A DNA stretch of 64,000 bases from contig NZ_CP020104.1 in the NCBI RefSeq assembly GCF_002056795.1, forward strand, positions 5,775,501-5,839,500, written 5' to 3'. Source of the stretch: Spirosoma aerolatum (GTDB lineage: Bacteria; Bacteroidota; Bacteroidia; Cytophagales; Spirosomataceae). Every line of letters starts with the position of its first letter. Position 1 is the first letter of the stretch. The notes under the pieces are model-generated. The model did no database searches. It was given only the letters and a program-made list of their open reading frames with translations, and was not told the DNA's origin. Below, in pieces: positions 42,310 to 51,016 of the stretch. The translations under genes were made by a program, and so were the position numbers.

Positions 42310-44976
42310 CTATTCACTTCGCAAACTCTTCACCGGGTTCACAAGGGCGGCTTTAATGCTATGGAAACTAACCGTTGCAATGGCGATCAGAAACGCCGAC
42401 AAGCCAACGATAACAAACACCCAGGGATTGATATCGATTCGGTAGGCATAGCCCGAAAGCCATTTGTCCATTCCAAACCAGGCCAGGGGAATGGCAATGG
42501 CCAGAGCAATCAGAACCAGTTTTACAAAATCGCGCGAGAGCACCACGATGATACCGGGAATACTGGCCCCCATTACTTTACGGATACCGATTTCTTTGGT
42601 TCGTTGCTCGATGACAATCAAGGCTACCGCAAACAGGCCGATGCATGACAGCAGTATAGCAATGCTGGATGCCAGACTAAACACCCGCGACATCATCTCC
42701 TCGCTCTGGTACCACGCGTCGACGTTCTCATCCAGAAACGTACCCATAAACTCCGACTGGGGCGCTATGTCTTTCCAAACCTGCTTCATCCGATCCATCG
42801 AACTGGCCAGACTTTGGGGCGATACCCGCACAAAAATGTACCGAATCGGTTCGGCATGCGAAATGTGTATGGTAATCGGTTTGGCCTGATCGGCCAGCGA
42901 ATACAGGTGAAAATCGGGAACCACACCAATAATCTGGGTTTGAGCGCCCGATGTGTCGGCATCATCCCGATAGAACATCCCAACCGGGTTCTTTTCACCC
43001 AACAGCTTCGCCATACTTGCCGTAACCACAACCCGGTTTACCGAATCGGCAGCATAGGTAGGGTTAAAATCCCGACCGGCCAGCAGCTTTATATTCAACG
43101 TTTTGAAGTAGTCATAATCGACGAGGAGCAGATCGGACGAGATTTCCCGACCTTTAAACGTAAAGCCTACGCTACTCCGCGAACTTACCCGATCTTTACC
43201 CCGCCCCAAATTAATGTCGGTGCCCGTTACGGCCACAACGGTCGGGTCGGTTGCCAATATGTTCCGCATCCGTTGGAGTACCTGCCGACCGTTGGCCTGG
43301 TTACCAACCGGAATGCTGATGACCTGTTCTTTTTGAAAGCCAAGCGGCTGCTCACGCAGAAAATCAACCTGCTGCAAAGCGATAATCGTAGCGCAGGCCA
43401 GCAACGTCGACAACGAAAACTGGGTTACAATCAGTGAATTGCGCAGAAAGCCCGGCCGTTTGAGCGAGATTTTCCCTTTCAGCACTTCTACAGGTTTGAA
43501 TGCCGCCATCTGCCAGGCCGGATAACCACCTGCCAGTAATGTAACCAGAAGAAATACCCCCACAATAAGCACTATAAAACCGGGCTGGAAAAGGTAGTGT
43601 AATTCCAATCGGGCCTGAAACGAAGCATTGAACGCCGGCAGAAACCAGTAAGCCAGTAATAAGCCAATACCAAAACCAACCAGACAGATAAGCGTCGATT
43701 CGCTCCATATCTGAACAAAAAGCTGGGTTTTCAGTGCGCCCAGCGATTTCCGCACACCCACCTCCCGCGCACGCATAAACGACCGGGCAATACTCAGATT
43801 GATAAAATTGATGCAGGCAATCAGCAGAATAAAAAAGGATATCCCCAGCAGTACATAGATCATGGCGATAGGGGCCCCTCTCCCATCAATCTCCCGATCA
43901 AAATGCACATCAGCCAGTTTCTGCAAGCGTATGGTAAACAGATCGCCCTGGCTATCGGGCTTAGCACCCTTCTTTTTCAGATTATCCAGGTTTTGGCCCA
44001 GATACTTTTTTGTAAAGGCTTTTAATCGAGCCTCAAACGTGGCCTGGTTAATCTGAGCCGGTAGCTTGAGGAAAACCCGGTGCGAATTATCGTACCAATT
44101 CTGTTTTCGTGCCTGATAATTCGGCACATTTTCGACCCGGACCAGTGCATCGAACTGAATTGACGAGTTGTAAGGGGGCGTTGCCATAACCCCAGTCACG
44201 ATGTACTGCTTCTGATCGCCATTGCTACCCACCAGCAAGGTTTTGCCCATTGGATCGTCGGTTCCGAATACTGCCTTCGCCATGTCGTCGCTGATCACGA
44301 TGCTACTCAGGTCGTGCAACGCTCTGGTACGACTTCCTTTAAGCATCGGAAACGAAAACATGGTCAGGAAATCCGGGTCGGTCAGCGTAATCAGCTTATC
44401 GAAATAAACACCTTTGTATTCCACCAGGCTTTTGCGCCCCTGGACAATCTGTGCTCCGGCTTCCAGTTCAGGAAAATCTGTCTTTAGAGCAGGCAATAAC
44501 GCTAGGGGCATAGTACCCGATTTGCTGGGTTTTTCGGGATCGTTTGAGAAATAGTACGTCTGGAAAATCCGGTCACCATCTGTATGAAACGAATCGAAGG
44601 TGAGTTGCAGATAGCTCGTTAAGAATAAAAACGTGCAGATACAGAACGCTACCGCTAGCCCGATAACGTTGATAGCCACATGCCCTTTGCTCCGCCAGAG
44701 TGTACGCAGGGCAATTTTGAGGTAATTCGATAACATAGACGGATGGAGTGATGAGGGTTGGGGGTATTCACTTGACTGGGAATGCCGACGCCGAACAAAG
44801 GGCGGAACGGCCGAAATGACATTCAACACATACCGCAAACTGGCCTGTGGTTCACCCGCCCGCCGATACCAGTACGTGTACAGTTCGTCCAGATCGCCCT
44901 GTACTTCCTCCAGTGTTTCGGACGGATGTAACCAGATTAATAACTGCTCTGCCCAGCGCGGTGGTGATCGACGCAT
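42310..44976 (-). CDS. FtsX-like permease with permease-prefix domain
   Basis: An 888-residue inner-membrane permease of the MacB/FtsX type. Residues 1-70 are the short prefix domain seen in Bacteroidota permeases (PPRWAEQLLIWLHPSETLEEVQGDL). Two FtsX units follow, each with a long periplasmic part (MacB_PCD) and a set of four-helix membrane segments: N-terminal helix near 95-120, helices near 385-520, and C-terminal helices near 770-870. No ABC ATPase gene is adjacent, so the partner must be encoded elsewhere or the permease acts alone. A perfect palindrome lies about 100 bases upstream of the start. Confidence 0.9.
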   Translation of the reverse strand: MRRSPPRWAEQLLIWLHPSETLEEVQGDLDELYTYWYRRAGEPQASLRYVLNVISAVPPFVRRRHSQSSEYPQPSSLHPSMLSNYLKIALRTLWRSKGHVAINVIGLAVAFCICTFLFLTSYLQLTFDSFHTDGDRIFQTYYFSNDPEKPSKSGTMPLALLPALKTDFPELEAGAQIVQGRKSLVEYKGVYFDKLITLTDPDFLTMFSFPMLKGSRTRALHDLSSIVISDDMAKAVFGTDDPMGKTLLVGSNGDQKQYIVTGVMATPPYNSSIQFDALVRVENVPNYQARKQNWYDNSHRVFLKLPAQINQATFEARLKAFTKKYLGQNLDNLKKKGAKPDSQGDLFTIRLQKLADVHFDREIDGRGAPIAMIYVLLGISFFILLIACINFINLSIARSFMRAREVGVRKSLGALKTQLFVQIWSESTLICLVGFGIGLLLAYWFLPAFNASFQARLELHYLFQPGFIVLIVGVFLLVTLLAGGYPAWQMAAFKPVEVLKGKISLKRPGFLRNSLIVTQFSLSTLLACATIIALQQVDFLREQPLGFQKEQVISIPVGNQANGRQVLQRMRNILATDPTVVAVTGTDINLGRGKDRVSSRSSVGFTFKGREISSDLLLVDYDYFKTLNIKLLAGRDFNPTYAADSVNRVVVTASMAKLLGEKNPVGMFYRDDADTSGAQTQIIGVVPDFHLYSLADQAKPITIHISHAEPIRYIFVRVSPQSLASSMDRMKQVWKDIAPQSEFMGTFLDENVDAWYQSEEMMSRVFSLASSIAILLSCIGLFAVALIVIEQRTKEIGIRKVMGASIPGIIVVLSRDFVKLVLIALAIAIPLAWFGMDKWLSGYAYRIDINPWVFVIVGLSAFLIAIATVSFHSIKAALVNPVKSLRSE

Positions 44977-45078
44977 CTCCCTAGAACATTAGTCTATATT
45001 TTATCGTACAAATCAACTGCCAGAAATAAAAACAGGCTCTCAGGGGCTCAAAAGGGCTTTTCTTGATTTATAGCCAGG

Positions 45079-45108
45079 CGAAAGCTGTCCGCTTACGGAC
45101 AGCTTTCG
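45079..45108. promoter_or_regulatory. Palindrome CGAAAGCTGTCCG before the FtsX permease gene
   Basis: Perfect 13-base arms (CGAAAGCTGTCCG at 45079-45091 and its complement at 45096-45108) around CTTA. It lies about 100 bases before the permease start and 99 bases after the bestrophin stop. No T run follows, and more GGAC words (ACCGGACGAG, GCGGACATAG) follow at 45115-45145, so an operator is as likely as a hairpin. Confidence 0.55.
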
Positions 45109-45206
45109 TCCCTAACCGGACGAGACAAAGTAGGCAGCGGACATAGGAAGATGAACCAATAGCAGGTCAGTCCATTATTCCTCTGCCCCAACCCTCCTAC
45201 CTACTA

Positions 45207-46172
45207 TTAATTAACTTTTATGTAGTCGACTTCCGGTTTGGGGGCTTCGCTAGTAAGTGGAGTAACGCCCAGGATCTCATGCATATTCCGACGGATAGTC
45301 TGGGCAATCTGGTTCAGGGGCAGGTCATTGCAGTCCAGTCCGAAGGGTTCTTCGATTTCGTCGCCAATCATCTCAATACCAATCAGCGCATAGGCCGCCA
45401 GGGTGGTGGCGGGTATAGCGAAATACCCATACGATTTTACCAGAACAAACGGGATCAACAGCACATAGGCCGTAATGAATAGTTTGATGAAAAAGCTGTA
45501 TGAGAAGGGAATTGGTGTTTTTTTGATACGTTCACAGGCACCGGTTATGTCAAGCAATGCCTGATGATAAAGTCGAATCGTGATCAGATCGGCATCGTTT
45601 ACGAGGTTATCCTGACGTAATGCCTGGGTTCGGCGCAAAATCAAAGCCGCAATCCGGCTTGGAACATGAGCATACTGAGCCAGCGATTGACGCTCATCGT
45701 CACCTGTATCATCCAGCTCGGCAAAATCGACACCGGAGCGTAAATGGCCTTTCAGTGCCAGGGCAAAATTGGACAGCGAGCGCGCAAAGTAGGTACGGTT
45801 GGTGATGGCATCATCGGGCAGCAATGAATCGAGTAGAACGGCCAGATTCCGGCTATAATTGACCAGCGAACCCCATTGCCGACGTCCTTCCCAGAATCGG
45901 TCGTACGCGGTGTTGGTGCGGAATACGAGCAACAAGCTAAGTGTAATACCTAATAGGGAAAAAAGCGTTCCATCGAAGGGTAAGTGAACATCGGCAACAT
46001 GCTGATCGACCAGCGTGAGCAGAAGACCATAGGCACTGACAAAGCCTACCCGCCGTAACAACACCTGAATACTATAACTCGTATGAAAATGCCGGAGGGC
46101 CCCTGCCCAATCTTTAGCCTGATAGATAATCACGGGATATGGAGGAAGACGATTTACCTGTAATATACTCAC
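45207..46172 (-). CDS. Bestrophin-family membrane channel protein
   Basis: A 321-residue protein of the bestrophin family (UPF0187), inner-membrane anion or cation channels that form pentamers. Hydrophobic segments at about 42-62 and 68-84, the conserved FRTNTAYDRFWEGRRQWGSLVNYSRNLA block, another membrane region near 228-265, and IEMIGDEIEEPFGLDCNDLPL near 270-290 (an acidic calcium-clasp-like place) are all present. It is transcribed on its own. Ion choice cannot be read from the sequence. Confidence 0.9.
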   Translation of the reverse strand: MSILQVNRLPPYPVIIYQAKDWAGALRHFHTSYSIQVLLRRVGFVSAYGLLLTLVDQHVADVHLPFDGTLFSLLGITLSLLLVFRTNTAYDRFWEGRRQWGSLVNYSRNLAVLLDSLLPDDAITNRTYFARSLSNFALALKGHLRSGVDFAELDDTGDDERQSLAQYAHVPSRIAALILRRTQALRQDNLVNDADLITIRLYHQALLDITGACERIKKTPIPFSYSFFIKLFITAYVLLIPFVLVKSYGYFAIPATTLAAYALIGIEMIGDEIEEPFGLDCNDLPLNQIAQTIRRNMHEILGVTPLTSEAPKPEVDYIKVN

Positions 46173-46276
46173 ACAGCCGAAATACCAGCTTTATAACCTA
46201 TGAAAAGCGGTTCGAAAGGTTAGCCAATGGCCTGTACGTTTGGTCGCACCAGCAATTGAATCTGTATAGATACTCA

Positions 46277-47791
46277 CTATCGGGAATCGGTATAACGAAA
46301 TTTTTCGACTACTTTCTTCAAGATAGCTACGCCTTGCTCCAGTTCGTCTTCTGTGCTCGACGCAAACCCCAGCCGCGTACCGTTCAGCCTCTGGCCCGGC
46401 GGATTATGAATGCTTCCGCTTGCCAGTGAAAGTCCCTCCCGGCTTGCCTGAAGTGCCAGGGAATCCATATCAATGACTGTGTCGAAGGTTGTCCAGACGG
46501 CCATTCCGCCATCGGGTTTTGTGAACTGAACCACCTCCTTTAGTTCGGTTGCCAGCAAATCGCAGAAATGATCTCGCCGGGCATGGTAAGCCCGAAGCGA
46601 TTTTCGGAAATGGCGTCTCAGATCACCCGTTTTGAATAACTGCCCGATCGCAAATTCGAGCATAGGATCACCCTGCCGGTCGATGATGCGCCGGAGTTGG
46701 GCCAATGCGTTGATTAAGGCCGTTGGTGCTACTACATAGCCGATTCGGAAAGCGGGTGCTACCGATTTGGTCAGCGATCCGACATAAACGACCATACCCC
46801 GTTGGTCGGCACTGGCGAGTGGCAATATAGGACGACTCAGATAGTGAAAATCATAATCATAATCGTCTTCCAGAACCGCAAAGCCATATTGTTCAGCCAG
46901 TTGTAATAGCCGAATCCGGCGGTCGGCGCGTAACGTAACGGTTGTTGGGTAATGGTGATGAGGGGTTACAAACACCATCCGAATGGGCCGGGCGACGCTT
47001 CGCTGTTTCTGACATAGTTCGGCCAGCGCATCCATATCCATTCCATGCTGATCGACGGGAACTGTCAGAATCGAAGCGCCCGTTTTGCGAATGTTCATAG
47101 TGGCGCCAAACCAGGTTGTTTCGCCCGTTACCACTCTATCCCCAGCCTGTAGCAGTGTCTGACAGGTCAGGTGCAGGCCCATTATACTCCCCCGCGTAAT
47201 AAGAATATTATCCGGTTTCGTGCGCAATCCACGGGTTTCGTTCAGATAGACCGACAGTTGTTCCCGCAACAGCGGATGCCCTTTTGTATCGGCATACCCG
47301 AAATGTTGCTGCGGATTTCCCCACCGAAAATAGGATCGGTAAGCGCGCCCTAATTCTTCCATCGGTGCCAGCCGGATATCAGGGAAACCATCATCCAGAT
47401 GAAGCCCTGCCGAATAGGTTAACAAAGGCCGTACCAGCAATGGGTTCGTTTCAAACAGGTAGCCGGGCTTATCCTGTGGCGATTCAGTGACTGTTTCCGA
47501 TTGACCGGGAAGTAAGGGCTGCGGCTTTACATCGGGAAAATGAGCAGCTACATAGGTGCCGCTCCCCGACCGACTTTCGAGCCAGCCCTGCGCTAAGCCT
47601 TCGTCGTAAGCGGCCACAATTGTCTGGCGATTCAACTGGAGTAATTCGGCCAGTTGTCGCGTACCGGGCAATCGCTGCCCCGATGCCAGCGTACCTGCCC
47701 GGATAAGTTGCCCCAGTTGATTGCTTAGTTGTACAAACACGGGCGTCGCCGACGATTTGTCAAGTTGAATAAGGGATTTAAAAGGCAGCAT
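46277..47791 (-). CDS. MocR-type regulator (GntR HTH plus PLP aminotransferase fold)
   Basis: A 504-residue fusion. Residues about 12-80 are a GntR winged HTH (QLGQLIRAGTLASGQRLPGTRQLAELLQLNRQTIVAAYDEG). Residues about 125-500 have the fold of class I aminotransferases with PLP residues in place: LEDDYDYD (Asp309/310) and the Schiff-base lysine Lys342 (YVGSLTKSVAPAFRIGY). MocR proteins usually sense PLP or an aldimine, and many act next to vitamin B6 genes (PdxR type). It diverges from a gene for a pyridoxamine-oxidase-like protein, fitting that role. Confidence 0.93.
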   Translation of the reverse strand: MLPFKSLIQLDKSSATPVFVQLSNQLGQLIRAGTLASGQRLPGTRQLAELLQLNRQTIVAAYDEGLAQGWLESRSGSGTYVAAHFPDVKPQPLLPGQSETVTESPQDKPGYLFETNPLLVRPLLTYSAGLHLDDGFPDIRLAPMEELGRAYRSYFRWGNPQQHFGYADTKGHPLLREQLSVYLNETRGLRTKPDNILITRGSIMGLHLTCQTLLQAGDRVVTGETTWFGATMNIRKTGASILTVPVDQHGMDMDALAELCQKQRSVARPIRMVFVTPHHHYPTTVTLRADRRIRLLQLAEQYGFAVLEDDYDYDFHYLSRPILPLASADQRGMVVYVGSLTKSVAPAFRIGYVVAPTALINALAQLRRIIDRQGDPMLEFAIGQLFKTGDLRRHFRKSLRAYHARRDHFCDLLATELKEVVQFTKPDGGMAVWTTFDTVIDMDSLALQASREGLSLASGSIHNPPGQRLNGTRLGFASSTEDELEQGVAILKKVVEKFRYTDSR

Positions 47792-47792
47792 A

Positions 47793-47839
47793 ACCGGACT
47801 AGTACAATTCTAAAAACTGGATGAGATTAATAGTCCGGT
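47793..47839. promoter_or_regulatory. Inverted repeat ACCGGACTA/TAGTCCGGT in the MocR gap
   Basis: ACCGGACTA (47793-47801) and its exact complement TAGTCCGGT (47831-47839) are separated by 29 bases, in the 118-base gap between the MocR gene and the divergent operon. GGACTA-like half-sites are reported for PdxR-type regulators, so this is a good candidate operator. Confidence 0.6.
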
Positions 47840-47909
47840 AAAGAACGACATTTGTTTTGAAAAACTATGCGGACAGGATGCTGGATGCCAGCCCGGCCGC
47901 GTTACACGT

Positions 47910-48533
47910 ATGCAAACCACCCGCACAACACCCAGCCGCCTGGCCAAGCGTGCTCAGTACGACGAAGCCACCATTCATCCTATTCTGGATGAGGCCCTAT
48001 TCTGCACCGTTAGTTATGCCATTGATGGGCAACCAATGGCGATTCCTACCGCTTTCGCCCGGAAAGGCGATAAACTTTACATTCATGGATCAGTAGGCAG
48101 TCACTTTATCCGATCCATTGAGCGGGGCGCACCAGTATGTATCACCGTTATGCTGGCCGATGGATTGGTGCTGGCTAAGTCGGCCTTTCATCACTCTGTC
48201 AATTACCGCTCGGTTGTTATTTTCGCCAATGCTGAGAAGGTAACCGACGAGGCCGAACGATTGGAAGCAATGGCGCTCATCACCGACCATCTGATTCCCG
48301 GACGCTGGGCCGATCTCCGCCCTACCACCGACAGCGAAATGCGTAAAACAACCGTGCTGTCGTTCGCGCTGCATGAAGCATCGGCCAAACTTCGAACAGG
48401 CGGGCCAAACGATGAACCTGAAGATGAACAGTTGCCAACCTGGGCAGGTGTAATACCCTTGCAAACCGTTCGTCAGACACCCATACCCAAAGAGGGCGAT
48501 GCGACGATACCCCTGCCCGACTATCTGATATGA
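47910..48533 (+). CDS. Pyridoxamine 5'-phosphate oxidase-like FMN-binding protein
   Basis: A 207-residue split-barrel flavin-binding protein of the Pyridox_ox_2 type (PF12900-like). Blocks typical of the family are EALFCTVSYAIDGQPMAIPTAFARKGDKLYIHGS (about 29-62), HHSVNYRSVVIFANAEKV and WADLRP. Relatives bind FMN or haem-type cofactors and often lack true PNPOx activity. It is the first gene of a six-gene operon facing a MocR regulator; the next gene overlaps it by four bases (ATGA). A link to vitamin B6 is inference from context. Confidence 0.85.
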   Translation: MQTTRTTPSRLAKRAQYDEATIHPILDEALFCTVSYAIDGQPMAIPTAFARKGDKLYIHGSVGSHFIRSIERGAPVCITVMLADGLVLAKSAFHHSVNYRSVVIFANAEKVTDEAERLEAMALITDHLIPGRWADLRPTTDSEMRKTTVLSFALHEASAKLRTGGPNDEPEDEQLPTWAGVIPLQTVRQTPIPKEGDATIPLPDYLI

Positions 48534-49030
48534 GATTGGCCGAACTAACAGCAGACAACAACTTTGGTTATCAATCCTTTATGCGAAAAGGTTTTATCCT
48601 GCATCGGGATTGTTTCCGCATTAGTCCTGCTGATCAAGTCCATGAATCGTTTCCGACTGCTGGGTTGCCTGACAGTTTTACGCTTGGTATGCTTACTGAC
48701 GCTGATGAGTTGGCAGGGTCGGTAAGTTTCCGCCGGGAAGGATATAATCGTCAGAAGCTCCGGCATAAGGGATTGCTGTTTGCCATGTATGTAGCCCATG
48801 AGTACGCTGGGCAGGGTATTGGCCGTCAACTGATTGAGGAAACGATTCGTCGGGCGAAGCAATTACCGAACATGGAACAAATTACCCTAACTGTAATTGC
48901 CAGCAATAGGCCCGCCAGGCAACTTTATAAATCCATAGGCTTTCATTCGTTCGCCCTCGAGCCTAAAGCGGTGAAAGACGGTGATGCGTATTACGATGAA
49001 GAGCAAATGATCTTATTTCTGGGAACGTAA
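48530..49030 (+). CDS. GNAT-family N-acetyltransferase
   Basis: A 166-residue acetyltransferase. The acetyl-CoA loop is HEYAGQGIGRQLIEE (Q-x-x-G-x-G), after strands LLFAMYV; the C-terminal NRPARQLYKSIGFHSFALE is the usual beta6-alpha4 end. The start codon overlaps the previous stop, so it is translated with the oxidase-like protein. Acceptor unknown. Confidence 0.88.
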   Translation: MRLAELTADNNFGYQSFMRKGFILHRDCFRISPADQVHESFPTAGLPDSFTLGMLTDADELAGSVSFRREGYNRQKLRHKGLLFAMYVAHEYAGQGIGRQLIEETIRRAKQLPNMEQITLTVIASNRPARQLYKSIGFHSFALEPKAVKDGDAYYDEEQMILFLGT

Positions 49031-49042
49031 TTCCTTTATTTT

Positions 49043-49687
49043 ATGCTGCCGATCAGCGAACTACTGCTGTTTAGTTTAGCGGCTCTGGGGCTAGTCGTAA
49101 CGCCCGGACCTAACATGATTTACCTGATTTCTCGCTCCATTACTCAGGGACGACAAGCCGGATTGGTATCACTGGCGGGTGTACTGACGGGTTTCTGGGT
49201 GCATATTCTGTTCGTTTCGGCGGGTCTTACAGCTATCTTTCTGGCAATCCCTGTTGTTTATGAACTTCTTCGCTGGCTTGGTGTTGGCTACTTGCTCTAT
49301 TTGGCCTGGGCAGCTATCAAGCCAGGCAGTGTTTCGCCATTTGAAGTCAGTAAAACTGTTGAAGCCACCTCAACCGATTCGGCAGGGAAACTCTTCAGAA
49401 TGGGCTTTCTGACCAATGTGCTCAACCCGAAAGTAGCGGTATTTTACGTGTCGTTTTTTCCGCAGTTCACCCGCCCCGAATATGGCTCCTTATGGACGCA
49501 AACTGTTCAGTTAGGCATTACCCAACTGTTCGTCAGCGCAACCGTCAATCTATTAATCGTCTTGTCGGCAGCTCGGATGGCCCGCTGGTTTCAGGCCCGC
49601 CCGGGCTATATTCGAGTTCAGAAATGGGGAGTAGCGAGTATCCTGATGGGTCTGGCCGTGCGGATGGCCGTCGACAAAGGCAAATGA
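49043..49687 (+). CDS. LysE-family amino-acid exporter
   Basis: A 214-residue inner-membrane protein of the LysE/RhtB family with about six hydrophobic helices. The N-terminal signature LVVTPGPNMIYLISRSITQGRQAGL (residues about 17-41) and the FLTNVLNPKVAVFYVSFFPQF block are diagnostic. It exports amino acids or derivatives by proton exchange. It is the third gene of the MocR-linked operon, 12 bases after the GNAT gene, so an amino-acid or amine linked role is plausible. Confidence 0.92.
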   Translation: MLPISELLLFSLAALGLVVTPGPNMIYLISRSITQGRQAGLVSLAGVLTGFWVHILFVSAGLTAIFLAIPVVYELLRWLGVGYLLYLAWAAIKPGSVSPFEVSKTVEATSTDSAGKLFRMGFLTNVLNPKVAVFYVSFFPQFTRPEYGSLWTQTVQLGITQLFVSATVNLLIVLSAARMARWFQARPGYIRVQKWGVASILMGLAVRMAVDKGK

Positions 49688-49714
49688 GTTAGTGTCTATA
49701 AATCAGCATTATGT

Positions 49715-50053
49715 ATGGCCGATCTAATGCGTAATCTATTTTCGCCCGACGATGGCGTTCGCCAACTTAAGACAGTTCCTACCGAATTTGTTGAACTTTT
49801 TCGTCATGGTAGCCTGGTAGTCGAATATTATAAACCGGATCGGATTGACAAACAGCAACCGCATGAACGCGATGAGATCTATGTTATTACGACAGGCAGT
49901 GGTACGTTTCTCTATGCAGGAACAAGCATGTCGGTCAAGCCGGGCGATCTGCTCTTCGTTCCGGCAGGTATGGAACATCGATTCGAAAATTTTACCGAAG
50001 ATTTTGCCACTTGGGTCTTATTTTATGGCCCTATTGGAGGAGAAAAAATATAA
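49715..50053 (+). CDS. Cupin-domain protein
   Basis: A 112-residue single-domain cupin. The two cupin motifs are PHERDEIYVITTGSGTFLYAG (metal ligands His/Glu) and PGDLLFVPAGMEHRFENF (His). It is cytosolic and small; such proteins bind metal and often small carboxylates. It is 27 bases after the LysE-type gene and five bases before the OsmC gene, within the same operon. Function unknown. Confidence 0.88.
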   Translation: MADLMRNLFSPDDGVRQLKTVPTEFVELFRHGSLVVEYYKPDRIDKQQPHERDEIYVITTGSGTFLYAGTSMSVKPGDLLFVPAGMEHRFENFTEDFATWVLFYGPIGGEKI

Positions 50054-50057
50054 GTAA

Positions 50058-50534
50058 ATGACAAAACAACACCACTACGAAATCAAGACAACCTGGACGG
50101 GGAATACGGGTACAGGAACCAGCGGCTACCGGGCCTACGAACGGGCTCATGTGATCTTGGCAGCGAATAAACCTGACATCCCGGGCTCATCGGACCCGGC
50201 CTTTCGGGGCGACAAAACCCGCTATAACCCAGAAGAATTACTGGTGGCCTCCTTATCTTCCTGCCATATGCTTTGGTATTTGCATGTCTGTACCGATGCC
50301 GGTGTGGTGGTGGTTGATTACACAGATACGGCAACAGGTACGATGGTCGAAACCTCGGATGGTAGTGGCCATTTTACGGAGGTTACGCTCTATCCGTCGG
50401 TGGTAGTTGCCGATGCGTCGATGATCGAGAAAGCCAACGAGCTTCACCATAAAGCCAACCAGCTTTGCTTTATTGCCAATTCCTGCAATTTCCCGGTTCG
50501 TCATGAACCAACCTGCCACGCTGTTAGTAACTAA
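50058..50534 (+). CDS. OsmC-family peroxidase-like protein
   Basis: A 158-residue OsmC/Ohr-fold protein that reduces organic hydroperoxides with two Cys. The peroxidatic Cys69 is in LLVASLSSCHMLWYLHVC and the resolving Cys143 in CFIANSCNFPV, both at the usual places. It acts in the cytosol. It is part of the MocR-linked operon, and its start is five bases after the cupin stop. Confidence 0.9.
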   Translation: MTKQHHYEIKTTWTGNTGTGTSGYRAYERAHVILAANKPDIPGSSDPAFRGDKTRYNPEELLVASLSSCHMLWYLHVCTDAGVVVVDYTDTATGTMVETSDGSGHFTEVTLYPSVVVADASMIEKANELHHKANQLCFIANSCNFPVRHEPTCHAVSN

Positions 50535-50543
50535 TTCATTCCG

Positions 50544-50993
50544 ATGATCATCCGCCCGTTTACCCAAGCTGACATTGCTCCGCTTCTGACTGTTTTCGCC
50601 AGGAATGTCCCTACAGCCTTCGGAGAAAACGAACAGGATGAATACGCCGAGTTTCTACAAACGTACACCGACCCCTATTTTGTAATTGAGTACAAGGGCA
50701 CTGTAGCTGGAGCCTGTGGCTATTACCTTACCGACGACCAGACGGTCGCACACATTTGCTGGATTTTGACCGACCCAATGCTAAAGGGGTTACGACTTGG
50801 CACTGCATTAATACAGCACAACCTTCAACAGATTTGGCAGCAACCGGGAATTCAGCGGATTGAATGCCGCACTTCACAGGTAGCTTATCGATTTTTTGAG
50901 AAATTTGGATTTCAGCTCCAATACACCAAACCTGATTTCTGGGCCCCTGGCCTCGATCTGTATTTTATGGTATTAACTTACGTCAACCGTTAG
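50544..50993 (+). CDS. GNAT-family N-acetyltransferase
   Basis: A 149-residue acetyltransferase. The strand AHICWILTDPMLKGLRLGTALIQHNL carries the acetyl-CoA loop (K-G-L-R-L-G), and RIECRTSQVAYRFFEKFGFQL is the C-terminal end. It is the last gene of the operon, nine bases after osmC. Acceptor unknown. Confidence 0.85.
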   Translation: MIIRPFTQADIAPLLTVFARNVPTAFGENEQDEYAEFLQTYTDPYFVIEYKGTVAGACGYYLTDDQTVAHICWILTDPMLKGLRLGTALIQHNLQQIWQQPGIQRIECRTSQVAYRFFEKFGFQLQYTKPDFWAPGLDLYFMVLTYVNR

Positions 50994-51016
50994 CCTAACC
51001 CATATCACTTCGCCAA

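Noticed and set aside
47857..48096. An alternative plus-strand frame starting at 47857
   Set aside because: It overlaps the start of the PNPOx-like gene in another frame and lacks family features; the frame from 47910 matches the family along its length.
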